A DNA stretch of 17,492 nucleotides. Origin: Bacillota bacterium (GTDB lineage: Bacteria; Bacillota; Thermosediminibacteria; Thermosediminibacterales; Thermosediminibacteraceae). This document shows positions 6,680 through 14,013 of the stretch, one piece after another (within the stretch, counting starts at the first letter, position 1; the number at the start of each line of letters is the position of its first letter). The stretch lies in the NCBI GenBank assembly GCA_003242255.1, contig QGUT01000019.1, positions 1-17,492 on the forward strand, read 5' to 3'. The notes below the pieces were generated by a model. The model saw only the letters and a program-made list of their open reading frames with translations. It was not told where the DNA came from and did not search any database. A program made the position numbers and the translations under genes.

Positions 6680-8035
6680 ATGAGCATTGCATCGCCCAAA
6701 GTTCCTCCGCACAGCGTGGAGGCGGAACAATCGGTTCTGGGCTCCATGCTCCTTTCGAAGGAAGCCATTTACGTTGCCCTGGAGCGCCTAAAGCGGGACG
6801 ACTTTTACCTGGAGGCCCACCGGGCGATTTTTGATGTCATAGCAGAACTCCATGAAAACCGGGAACCGGTGGATCTCATTACGGTCACCGAAACTTTGCG
6901 GAGCAGAAAGATGCTGGAAAGCGTAGGGGGCGTCACTTACCTCACGACTTTGACGGAAGTGGTGCCCACGCCGGCCAATATAGCCCAGTACTGCAAGATA
7001 GTCGAGGAAAAGGCCCTGCTCAGGAGGCTTCTGGAGGCCACCTCCCAAATACTCTCCATGGCATACGAGCCCAGAGAAGACGTGGAAGAGCTTCTGGATG
7101 AAGCCGAGCGCAAGATTTTTGCCGTAGTGCAGAAGCGAAGGGTGGACAGTTTCCACCACATTAAGGACGTGCTGCTTTCTACCTTCGAGCGCATCGAGCA
7201 GCTTTACAACTCCAAAGGGGGTATTACCGGCGTCCCTACCGGCTTCCCCGATTTGGATGCCATGACGTCGGGCCTGCAGCCCTCGGACCTCATACTGGTG
7301 GCGGCGAGGCCCAGCATGGGCAAGACCGCCTTCGCCCTGAACATTGCCCAGAATGCAGCCATCAAGCACAAAATACCGGTGGCCATTTTCAGCCTCGAGA
7401 TGTCGAAGGAGCAGCTGGTGCAGAGGATGCTCTGCGCCGAATCCAATGTGGACAGCCATAAGCTGCGCACAGGAAGGCTGGATGAGGACGATTGGCCCAA
7501 GCTGGCGCGGGCCATGGGGCCGCTGTCGGAGGCCCCCATATTCATCGACGACACGCCGGCCATCACCTGCCTGGAGATAAGGGCCAAGGCCCGGAGGCTG
7601 AAAGCGGAAAAAGGCCTGGGGCTGATAGTCATAGACTACCTGCAGTTGATTGCGGGCAGGGGCCAGACCGAAAACCGGCAGCAGGAGATCTCGGAGATTT
7701 CCAGGTCGCTCAAAGCCCTGGCCAGAGAGTTGAACGTCCCGGTGCTGGCGCTGTCCCAGCTCTCCAGGGCTCCGGACGTCAGGTCCGACCACAGGCCGGT
7801 GCTCAGCGATTTGAGGGAATCGGGCAGCCAGGAACAGGATTCGGACCTGGTGGCCTTTCTCTACAGGGAGGACTACTACAATCCCAATACAGACAGGAAA
7901 AACATAGCCGAGGTCATAATAGCCAAGCAGAGGAACGGACCGACGGGCAAGGTGGAACTGCTGTGGCTTTCGCAGTACACCAAGTTCGTGAGCATCGAAA
8001 AGTACCGCCAGAGCGAAGAGGCCAGGTACGCTTGA
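6680..8035 (+). CDS. dnaB: Replicative DNA helicase DnaB (B. subtilis DnaC)
   Basis: 451 residues, about the standard length. The N-terminal collar domain (about 5-105, KVPPHSVEAEQSVLGSMLLS) is followed by the RecA-like motor with Walker A AARPSMGKT (Lys215, Thr216), the SLEMSKEQLVQRM motif, Walker B VIDYLQLI (Asp319), the LSQLSR sensor region and SGSQEQDSDLVAFLYRE near the end. No intein is visible. The ATG at 6680 has AAGGGTG just upstream; a GTG at 6671 overlaps the rplI stop but lacks its own ribosome binding site, so ATG is preferred. The helicase unwinds DNA at the fork as a hexamer. Confidence 0.98.
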   Translation: MSIASPKVPPHSVEAEQSVLGSMLLSKEAIYVALERLKRDDFYLEAHRAIFDVIAELHENREPVDLITVTETLRSRKMLESVGGVTYLTTLTEVVPTPANIAQYCKIVEEKALLRRLLEATSQILSMAYEPREDVEELLDEAERKIFAVVQKRRVDSFHHIKDVLLSTFERIEQLYNSKGGITGVPTGFPDLDAMTSGLQPSDLILVAARPSMGKTAFALNIAQNAAIKHKIPVAIFSLEMSKEQLVQRMLCAESNVDSHKLRTGRLDEDDWPKLARAMGPLSEAPIFIDDTPAITCLEIRAKARRLKAEKGLGLIVIDYLQLIAGRGQTENRQQEISEISRSLKALARELNVPVLALSQLSRAPDVRSDHRPVLSDLRESGSQEQDSDLVAFLYREDYYNPNTDRKNIAEVIIAKQRNGPTGKVELLWLSQYTKFVSIEKYRQSEEARYA

Positions 8036-8053
8036 TCTCAGGGAGGAAGAGCA

Positions 8054-8749
8054 TTGCTGAATTTTAAACAACTCGATGAAGTTTTAAAAAAGGTGTACCT
8101 GTTTTCCGAACTTACCGGTGAGGAACTGGAGAAAGTAAAAAAACTGGTGAACACCAGAGAATGCAAAAAGGGTACCGTCATCTTCTTCGAAGGGGACCCC
8201 GGAGATGCCCTGTACTTCGTCGAATCGGGCAAGGTCAAGGTTTACAAGAGCGACGACGAAGGAAGGGAGTATATCCTGCACATTTTCGGCGAGGGGGATG
8301 TGTTCGCCGAGACGGTGTTCTTGGGGGGCAACACCTATCCGGCGACGGCCGAAGCGGTGGAAGATTCGGTCGTGGGTTTTATAAAAAACGAGGACCTGGA
8401 AGAGCTCATAAGGTCAAACCCCGACCTTTCCCTAAAAATTATAAAAATAATGGCCTCAAGGCTCAGGGACTCCCAGGAGAAGATCAAAAATCTGGCTTTG
8501 AAGGACACTTACGACCGCACCGCCTGTTTGCTCCACAAGATTTCTTTAGAATCGGGCAGGAGGACTCCCAGGGGCATCGAAATCGAACTGCCGGTTACGA
8601 GGCAGGAGTTGGCGGCCCTGGTCGGCACTTCGAGGGAAACGGTGACGAGGATTTTGAGCCAGATGAAAAAAGAGGGGATCATAGATATAGACAGGCAGAA
8701 GATAATAGTTCTCAACGAGAAAAAGCTGATGAGGTGCGCAAGGGGTTGA
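8054..8749 (+). CDS. Crp/Fnr-family transcriptional regulator
   Basis: 231 residues: a cyclic-nucleotide-binding beta-barrel (about 12-125; FFEGDPGDALYFVESGKVKVY, GDVFAETVFLGG) and a C-terminal winged helix-turn-helix (about 165-225; VTRQELAALVGTSRETVTRIL). The pocket has YPATAEA where E. coli CRP has the cAMP-binding Arg-Ser pair, so cAMP is probably not the ligand. No N-terminal Fnr-type cysteine cluster is present (the N-terminal region has one cysteine, ECKKG), so it is unlikely to be an Fnr oxygen sensor. The start is TTG at 8054 with GGGAGG 7 bases upstream. It follows dnaB by 18 bases and ends at a strong terminator, so it is probably the last gene of the yybS-dnaB operon. Its targets are not evident. 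Confidence 0.9.
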   Translation: MLNFKQLDEVLKKVYLFSELTGEELEKVKKLVNTRECKKGTVIFFEGDPGDALYFVESGKVKVYKSDDEGREYILHIFGEGDVFAETVFLGGNTYPATAEAVEDSVVGFIKNEDLEELIRSNPDLSLKIIKIMASRLRDSQEKIKNLALKDTYDRTACLLHKISLESGRRTPRGIEIELPVTRQELAALVGTSRETVTRILSQMKKEGIIDIDRQKIIVLNEKKLMRCARG

Positions 8750-8751
8750 CC

Positions 8752-8778
8752 GGGCGCGGTTCTTAGCCGCGCCCTTTT
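8752..8778 (+). terminator. Intrinsic terminator after the Crp/Fnr gene
   Basis: A perfect 8-bp GC-rich stem (GGGCGCGG at 8752-8759 with CCGCGCCC at 8767-8774), a 7-base loop, then TTTTC. It lies two bases after the stop codon. Confidence 0.9.
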
Positions 8779-8882
8779 CACTGCTCCACTTTTGGCGTGC
8801 ATTCTCCAAATAGGAGACAGTTATAAATCGGTACATAACGAACGAAAATCAGGGTATAGCGGAAAAATATACGCATAAAAAA

Positions 8883-8911
8883 TTGACTTTCCAGTTGTTC
8901 TCTGCTATTAT
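8883..8911 (+). promoter_or_regulatory. Sigma-A promoter of the COG2509-purA unit
   Basis: TTGACT (8883-8888), a 17-base spacer, then TATTAT (8906-8911). Transcription should start near 8918, about 43 bases before the ATG. A perfect 12-bp AT palindrome, ATAAATATTTAT (8931-8942), lies in the leader and might be an operator or chance. In 8779-8882 I see only a small TCTCC/GGAGA inverted repeat. Confidence 0.82.
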
Positions 8912-8960
8912 TAACTAGGTTGCCACGCGCATAAATATTTATTTATTGGGTGGTGGTAAG

Positions 8961-10349
8961 ATGCCGAGACACTACGATGTGATTATAATAGGGGCTGGCC
9001 CGGCGGGAATTTTCACCGCTTTGGAACTGGTGGAAAAAGGGGAAGGCCTGGACATTTTGATCCTCGAGAAGGGGAGAGATATCGAGGCAAGGATTTGCCC
9101 TTCGAAAGAAAAAAATGTGAAATGCTTAAACTGCGATCCCTGCTCCATAGTTAACGGCTGGGGAGGAGCGGGGGCCTTCAGCGACGGCAAACTGACTCTG
9201 ACCACCGAATTCGGCGGATGGCTCGACGAGTACATCCCCAAGGAAAAAGTGGCCGAACTCATAAGTTACGTGGATAGAGTCTTCCTGAGCTTCGGAGCCA
9301 CCGAGATAGTCCACGGGACCGACCATGAGAAAGTGAAGAAGCTGCAGCAGAAGGCAGCTACAGCTGATCTGAGGCTCATACCGGCCCGGATAAAGCACCT
9401 GGGGACCGAAAAGTGCTGGAATATTTTGAGAGAGATGAGAAGATACCTGGAAGGTAAAATAGATATAAAGACGATGACGGCCGTCAAGACCATACTCGTC
9501 CGGGACGGAGCGGTATACGGAGTTGTGACGGAGAAGGGAGAGGAATTTACAGCCGATTTCGTGGTGGCTGTCCCGGGCAGGGAAGGAGCCGAGTGGTTTG
9601 CCCGGGAAGCTCAGCGGTTGGGACTCGATATGGCTATGAACCCCGTGGATATCGGGGTGAGGGTGGAAGTCCCGGCTGTGGTGATGGAGCCGCTGACGGA
9701 CGTGGTTTACGAGTCGAAGCTGGTTTACTACTCCAAGTCCTTCGACGACAAGGTGAGGACCTTTTGCATGAATCCTTACGGCGAGGTGGTAATAGAGAAC
9801 AACAGCGGCCTTATAACTGTCAACGGCCACAGCTACGCGGACCGGAAGACCGACAACACCAATTTTGCGCTGCTGGTGAGCAAGACTTTCACCCATCCCT
9901 TCCGGGAACCGATCTCCTACGGCAAGTATATTGCCACCCTTGCCAATATGCTGGGAGGCGGAGTGCTGGTTCAAAGGTTGGGGGACTTTCTGGCCGGCAG
10001 GCGCTCCACTCCGGAGCGGATAAAAAAGGGTCTTGTGGAACCCACTTTGAAAGAAGCCACGCCGGGGGACCTCAGCCTGGTATTTCCTTACAGGCACATG
10101 GTGAGCATACTGGAGATGCTGCAGGCCATGGACAAATTGGTGCCCGGCGTATATTCCCATCACACGCTGCTCTACGGAGTTGAGGTGAAATTTTACTCGG
10201 CGCGGCCGGCTTTGAGTTCGACCTTGGAAACCCAGATCAAAAATCTTTTCGCAGCCGGCGACGGTGCGGGGGTCACCAGAGGTTTGGCCCAGGCATCGGT
10301 TTCCGGGATAATTGTTGCGAGGGAGATTTTGAAGAGGAAGATGGATTGA
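8961..10349 (+). CDS. COG2509-type FAD-dependent dehydrogenase with four-cysteine motif, function unknown
   Basis: 462 residues from the ATG at 8961 (behind GGGTGGTGG; a TTG five codons earlier sits in that site). The Rossmann FAD motif is YDVIIIGAGPAG (Gly11-Gly16), followed by ILEKGRDIEAR. Four cysteines (46, 55, 58, 61; C-x8-C-x2-C-x2-C) precede GWGGAGAFSDGKLTLTTEFGG, a block typical of COG2509 proteins. The C-terminal FAD loop is LFAAGDGAGVTRGLAQASVSG. The family is broadly annotated 'FAD-dependent dehydrogenase' with no known substrate; a metal or Fe-S cluster at the cysteines is a guess. The gap to purA is 27 bases with no terminator, so purA is probably cotranscribed. Confidence 0.88.
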   Translation: MPRHYDVIIIGAGPAGIFTALELVEKGEGLDILILEKGRDIEARICPSKEKNVKCLNCDPCSIVNGWGGAGAFSDGKLTLTTEFGGWLDEYIPKEKVAELISYVDRVFLSFGATEIVHGTDHEKVKKLQQKAATADLRLIPARIKHLGTEKCWNILREMRRYLEGKIDIKTMTAVKTILVRDGAVYGVVTEKGEEFTADFVVAVPGREGAEWFAREAQRLGLDMAMNPVDIGVRVEVPAVVMEPLTDVVYESKLVYYSKSFDDKVRTFCMNPYGEVVIENNSGLITVNGHSYADRKTDNTNFALLVSKTFTHPFREPISYGKYIATLANMLGGGVLVQRLGDFLAGRRSTPERIKKGLVEPTLKEATPGDLSLVFPYRHMVSILEMLQAMDKLVPGVYSHHTLLYGVEVKFYSARPALSSTLETQIKNLFAAGDGAGVTRGLAQASVSGIIVAREILKRKMD

Positions 10350-10376
10350 GCTTACGAAAAAGGAGTGACAGAATAA

Positions 10377-11663
10377 ATGGCCGGAGTTGTGGTAGTAGGA
10401 GCCCAGTGGGGAGACGAAGGGAAAGGACGCATAGTGGATTTTTTGGCCCAAAGGGCGGATATCGTTGTGCGCTACCAGGGCGGCAACAACGCCGGGCACA
10501 CGGTGGAGGTGGACAATGTAAAGTACAAACTTCACCTCATCCCTTCGGGAATGCTCCACCCGGGCAAAATATGCGTGATAGGCAACGGCGTGGTGGTGGA
10601 CCCCATTGCCCTGGTGGAAGAAATAAAGTATCTGGAAAGTTACGGAATAGATGTGAGGCAGCGCTTGAAAATTAGCGACCGCGCTCACCTGGTGATGCCG
10701 TACCACAAGCTGCTGGACGAACTGGAGGAGGAAAGAAAGGGCAAGTTGCAGCTGGGCACCACGCGGAAGGGCATAGGCCCGGCCTACGTGGACAAAGCCC
10801 GGAGGATCGGCATCAGGATGTGCGATCTTTTCGATGAAAAAATTTTCGAAGAGCGGCTTTCTATGGTCCTGGAAGAAAAGAATTCGCTCTTTGAAAAGAT
10901 ATACGGCGTCAAGGGGTTTGAAAAAAGCTCCATAATGGAAAGCTATTTGCGAGCTGCAGAAGAGCTGAAGGAAATGGTGTGCGATACTTCTTCGATTATC
11001 TACAGAGGCGCGAGGGAAGGCAAAAAAGTCCTGTACGAAGGGGCGCAGGGGACCTTCCTGGACGTGGACCTGGGCACCTATCCGTACGTGACATCGTCTC
11101 ACCCGATAGCGGGCGGTGTATGCATAGGGGCCGGCATAGGACCCACCATGATTGATAAGGTGGTGGGGGTTGTAAAAGCCTACACCACGCGGGTTGGAAA
11201 AGGCCCGTTTCCTACCGAATTAACCGACTCTACGGGAGATTATATAAGGGAAAGGGGATACGAGTACGGCACCACGACGGGCAGGCCCCGGCGCTGTGGC
11301 TGGCTCGACGTGGTGATGCTGAAGTACGCGGTCCGGGTCAACGGTATTACACATCTTGCCATTACCAAGCTGGACACCCTGGGAGGCCTGGACAAGGTCA
11401 GGCTCTGCACTGCCTATGAATGTGAAGGTAAGCTGGTGCAGGATTTCCCGGCGAGCTTGGAGTTTTTGGCAAAGTGCAGGCCGGTTTATGAGGAACTCCC
11501 CGGATGGGGAGAAGACGTCTCGGAAGCGGCCGAATACGATAAACTCCCGGCAAATTTGCGAAGGTATGTGGAAAGGATAAGTGAACTTCTGGACGTCGAC
11601 ATATGCTTCGTGTCGGTGGGGCCGGGGAGAAACCAGGGTTTTGAGTTGATAGAGGTAATGTAA
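10377..11663 (+). CDS. purA: Adenylosuccinate synthetase
   Basis: 428 residues, the normal length. It makes adenylosuccinate from IMP, aspartate and GTP, the first committed step to AMP. Landmarks are QWGDEGKG (Asp13), NNAGHT (His41), GTTRKGIGPAY, YEGAQGTFLDVDLGTYPYVTSS, TTRVGKGPFPTEL, TTGRPRRCGW and KLDTLGGLD. Asp13 and His41 fall at the E. coli catalytic positions. The ATG start has AAGGAGTGA about 8 bases upstream. Gene order differs from B. subtilis, where purA follows dnaC (the helicase gene) directly; here crp and the COG2509 gene intervene. I see no purine riboswitch or PurR-type site upstream. A fresh promoter for tRNA genes begins 14 bases after the stop. Confidence 0.98.
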   Translation: MAGVVVVGAQWGDEGKGRIVDFLAQRADIVVRYQGGNNAGHTVEVDNVKYKLHLIPSGMLHPGKICVIGNGVVVDPIALVEEIKYLESYGIDVRQRLKISDRAHLVMPYHKLLDELEEERKGKLQLGTTRKGIGPAYVDKARRIGIRMCDLFDEKIFEERLSMVLEEKNSLFEKIYGVKGFEKSSIMESYLRAAEELKEMVCDTSSIIYRGAREGKKVLYEGAQGTFLDVDLGTYPYVTSSHPIAGGVCIGAGIGPTMIDKVVGVVKAYTTRVGKGPFPTELTDSTGDYIRERGYEYGTTTGRPRRCGWLDVVMLKYAVRVNGITHLAITKLDTLGGLDKVRLCTAYECEGKLVQDFPASLEFLAKCRPVYEELPGWGEDVSEAAEYDKLPANLRRYVERISELLDVDICFVSVGPGRNQGFELIEVM

Positions 11664-11676
11664 TCTGGAATAGGGG

Positions 11677-11705
11677 TTGACATATTCGAACTTTTATAGT
11701 ATCAT
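11677..11705 (+). promoter_or_regulatory. Sigma-A promoter of the tRNA-Lys/tRNA-Glu genes
   Basis: TTGACA (11677-11682), a 17-base spacer, TATCAT (11700-11705). The predicted start is near 11712, about 28 bases before tRNA-Lys. Confidence 0.85.
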
Positions 11706-11739
11706 TTATCTTGCTGTGCTTTAAAAACAATAGCGGTGT

Positions 11740-11815
11740 GAGCCATTAGCTCAGTCGGTAGAGCACCTGACTTTTAATCAGGGTGTCCCGCGTTCGATTC
11801 GCGGATGGCTCACCA
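11740..11815 (+). tRNA. tRNA-Lys(TTT)
   Basis: 76 bases with encoded CCA. The acceptor stem GAGCCAT pairs with ATGGCTC, discriminator A. Anticodon TTT at 11773-11775 in loop CTTTTAA. The T-arm has GTTCGATTC. Confidence 0.97.
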
Positions 11816-11822
11816 TTTTTGT

Positions 11823-11897
11823 GGCCCCGTGGTCAAGTGGTTAAGACACCGCTCTTTCAAGGCGGTAACAGGGGTTCGACTCCCCTCGGGGTCACCA
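11823..11897 (+). tRNA. tRNA-Glu(TTC)
   Basis: 75 bases with encoded CCA. The acceptor stem GGCCCCG pairs with CGGGGTC (one G-U). Anticodon TTC at 11856-11858 in loop CTTTCAA. It lies seven bases after tRNA-Lys, so the two are probably one transcript. Confidence 0.97.
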
Positions 11898-11912
11898 TTT
11901 TTATTTTTAGTC

Positions 11913-11941
11913 TTGACTTGCCGTAAATGCTCGGCTATAAT
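11913..11941 (+). promoter_or_regulatory. Sigma-A promoter of tRNA-Gly
   Basis: TTGACT (11913-11918), a 17-base spacer, perfect TATAAT (11936-11941). The start is about 8 bases before the tRNA-Gly 5' end. It lies between tRNA-Glu and tRNA-Gly, so tRNA-Gly can be made separately. Confidence 0.85.
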
Positions 11942-11955
11942 AGTTACTGGAACGG

Positions 11956-12030
11956 GCGGAAGTAGCTCAGGGGTAGAGCATCGGCTTCCCAAGCCGAGAG
12001 CCGCGGGTTCAAATCCCGTCTTCCGCTCCA
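11956..12030 (+). tRNA. tRNA-Gly(CCC)
   Basis: 75 bases with encoded CCA. The acceptor stem GCGGAAG pairs with CTTCCGC, discriminator T. The anticodon loop is TTCCCAA between TCGGC and GCCGA, so the anticodon is CCC, reading GGG only. Confidence 0.95.
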
Positions 12031-12050
12031 ATTTTATTTTCGGATAAAAT

Positions 12051-12086
12051 GCTCTGGGACTTTAAAATAGGTTCCAGAGCTTTTTT
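12051..12086 (+). terminator. Intrinsic terminator after tRNA-Gly
   Basis: A 10-bp stem (12051-12060 with 12071-12080, one G-U), a 10-base loop, then six T. It ends the tRNA transcript. Confidence 0.9.
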
Positions 12087-12142
12087 AGTACCGCTTTTGG
12101 CCAGAAAAACCAGAAAATTTTATAAAGTCAAATGTACACAAA

Positions 12143-12162
12143 TGTGGATAACCTGTGGATTG
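12143..12162 (+). promoter_or_regulatory. DnaA-box pair upstream of the M1 peptidase gene
   Basis: TGTGGATAA (12143-12151) is the exact complement of the DnaA box consensus TTATCCACA. A second copy, TGTGGATTG (12154-12162), has two mismatches and starts 11 bases later, about one helical turn. The pair sits 73 bases before the peptidase ATG. Single consensus boxes also occur by chance (9 bases). Confidence 0.5.
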
Positions 12163-12234
12163 CGAAATGAAGGAGAATACTGCATCAAGTCCTCAAATAT
12201 AATTTTAGTGTCAAGTATCAAGAAATTGGGGTCG

Positions 12235-13752
12235 ATGGATGTGAAAAATAAAAAGCTTGTGATAGCCGTAGTGTTCATTTTGGCCATTGCAGCCCTGGCT
12301 TTTTGCACAAGGCTTGTGAGTAGGTCGGTGCTTGAGGACTCTTACAAGGCGCAGGCCGAGAGGATAAGGGAAATCTGTCCCGAATACGATATCCAGGTGC
12401 TTTTTGATCCCGTCCAGGAAAGGATCCAGGCAAGACAAACCACCGTCTTTCGCAACAACACCCCTGAAGAACTTCGGGAAGTATACTTTCACCTTTACCC
12501 GAATGCCTTCCGCTCCCTGGAGAGCGCGCCCTTTCCTCTGGAAGAGTTGAAATACGCGTATCCAGAGGGCTTTTCTCAAGGGTACATAGACGTCACCGAC
12601 GTGAGGGTTGACGGCAAATCGGTGGACCACAAAGTCGAGGGAACTGTTTTAAGGGTAACCCTGGCCGAACCTTTAAAACCGGGAGGGAAAACCCAAATAG
12701 AAATGGAATTCGAAGAAAAAATCCCCTTTTCTCCCGGCCGCTTCGGCCACGGCAAAAACACGTACAATTTCGGCAACTGGCATCCCATATTGAGCGTTTA
12801 CGACGATAGCGGGTGGAATCTGGACCCCTACTACTCGATAGGAGACCCCTTCTACAGCGATACGGCATGCTATAGGGTGAGCATAACAGCTCCGGACGGC
12901 TTTAAAATTGCGGCCTCGGGCAAGCCGGTAAAAAAGGTCATCAAAGATAGCGGCACCACCTGGATCTTCGAAGCCGAACTGGTCAGGGACTTTGCCTGGG
13001 TGGCCAGCTCCGAATTTAAGGAGCTCTCGGGCAAGGTCGATGGAACGACGGTAACCGTCTACTATTTCGGCAGCAAGGAGGATGCCGCCAAAAGAGCATT
13101 GGAATACGGAAAGCAGGCCATCAGATTTTTCGGCCGATATTTCGGGCCTTATCCTTACGACGAGTATTCCATAGTCATGGCCGACTTTTACATTGGGGGC
13201 ATGGAATATCCCAACCTGGTGCTGATAGACCATCATCTGATGGACGAAGAAGTGCTCATGGAATACGTGATCGCCCACGAGACGGCCCACCAGTGGTGGT
13301 ACGGCCTGGTGGGGAACAACCAGATAAAGGAGCCCTGGCTGGACGAGGCCCTGACGGAGTATTCCACCGTCCTGTATTATGAAGGGGTCTACGGCAGGAG
13401 CAGGGGAAAGAAGGTCTACCAGGATTTTATAATGTACCCGTATCGGTTCTATGAAATGGGAAGCGGCTCCAGTCCAATACTGAGGCCCGTGTTCCAATTT
13501 AAAAGCTGGGGAGAATACGACGCCATCGTATACAAAAAAGGAGCGATCATGCTCAAAGAATTGGAAAGCCGCATAGGCAAAAATAAACTGCGGCAGGCTC
13601 TGAGGTCCTACCTCAAGGAAAAAGTCTTCGAAAACGCCGATACAGAGGATTTTGTAGAAGCCGTAAATCGCGTGATGGGGACGGACTTTAGAGAAGTGAT
13701 CTACGATATGCTGAAAGCGCCGGGAAATTTAACCGGAGAAGAGGCTGCATGA
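12235..13752 (+). CDS. Membrane-anchored M1-family zinc metallopeptidase
   Basis: 505 residues. An N-terminal hydrophobic segment (about 7-25, LVIAVVFILAIAALAF) looks like a signal anchor; a cysteine follows (AFC) but the residue before it is Phe, so it does not fit a lipobox. The M1 features are GGMEYP (321-326, the exopeptidase loop) and the zinc site HETAH (His348, Glu349, His352) with Glu371 18 residues on (HExxHx18E). It is probably outside the membrane and trims peptides. The ATG at 12235 has weak upstream GGGG; GTG at 12241 is an alternative. An in-frame ATG at 12049 is rejected because it would span the terminator and DnaA boxes. A possible -10 TATAAT (12198-12203) lacks a clear -35. 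Confidence 0.9.
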   Translation: MDVKNKKLVIAVVFILAIAALAFCTRLVSRSVLEDSYKAQAERIREICPEYDIQVLFDPVQERIQARQTTVFRNNTPEELREVYFHLYPNAFRSLESAPFPLEELKYAYPEGFSQGYIDVTDVRVDGKSVDHKVEGTVLRVTLAEPLKPGGKTQIEMEFEEKIPFSPGRFGHGKNTYNFGNWHPILSVYDDSGWNLDPYYSIGDPFYSDTACYRVSITAPDGFKIAASGKPVKKVIKDSGTTWIFEAELVRDFAWVASSEFKELSGKVDGTTVTVYYFGSKEDAAKRALEYGKQAIRFFGRYFGPYPYDEYSIVMADFYIGGMEYPNLVLIDHHLMDEEVLMEYVIAHETAHQWWYGLVGNNQIKEPWLDEALTEYSTVLYYEGVYGRSRGKKVYQDFIMYPYRFYEMGSGSSPILRPVFQFKSWGEYDAIVYKKGAIMLKELESRIGKNKLRQALRSYLKEKVFENADTEDFVEAVNRVMGTDFREVIYDMLKAPGNLTGEEAA

Positions 13753-13779
13753 AAAAGCAAGTTACAGGGGACTGCCTGA

Positions 13780-13813
13780 GGGAAAATGACCCCTCGGATT
13801 TTCCCCTTTTTTT
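13780..13813 (+). terminator. Intrinsic terminator after the M1 peptidase
   Basis: GGGAAAAT (13780-13787) pairs with ATTTTCCC (13798-13805) over a 10-base loop, followed by C and seven T. It lies 28 bases after the stop. Confidence 0.88.
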
Positions 13814-13956
13814 ATTCAGGTATATTTTTGGCGATTTTGGGAATTATTATCTCTGATGGGAATTAACATACTGCCAACGCTGCTATAAACTACCAGGCGA
13901 AAAATTGAGGAAAATTAGCAGGAAAAGTGAAAAATTCGTAGAATAAAATAAGAGAA

Positions 13957-13984
13957 TGTTACAATTTTATTACAAAGTTGTTAC
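13957..13984 (+). promoter_or_regulatory. Triple WalR-type box upstream of the M23 peptidase
   Basis: TGTTAC (13957-13962), TATTAC (13968-13973) and TGTTAC (13979-13984) are direct repeats exactly 11 bases apart with 5-base spacers. The WalR (YycF) site is TGTWAH, five bases, TGTWAH; the outer copies match fully and the middle one has one mismatch. A possible promoter overlaps: TTACAA (13959-13964), 17 bases, TACACT (13982-13987), which would suggest repression, but a promoter further upstream with activation is possible. PhoP boxes have a similar 11-bp period, so PhoP is the main alternative. Confidence 0.65.
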
Positions 13985-14013
13985 ACTAAACTTACCGGGA
14001 AAGGAGTAGGGGG

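Noticed and set aside
6788..8071. 427-codon minus-strand frame over dnaB
   Set aside because: It is a mirror of the dnaB coding frame with no recognisable domain.
9126..11102. 658-codon open frame on the minus strand over the COG2509 and purA genes
   Set aside because: It lies opposite two well-identified genes, spans their junction, and reads as a low-complexity His/Pro/Arg/Gln-rich product, as expected from a shadow of a GC-rich third position.
11805..12047. Plus- and minus-strand open frames over the tRNA genes
   Set aside because: These frames arise from the tRNA sequences themselves, a common false protein call.
12049..12234. In-frame N-terminal extension of the M1 peptidase from ATG 12049
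   Set aside because: It would translate the tRNA terminator and DnaA boxes, and puts 62 non-family residues before the signal anchor.
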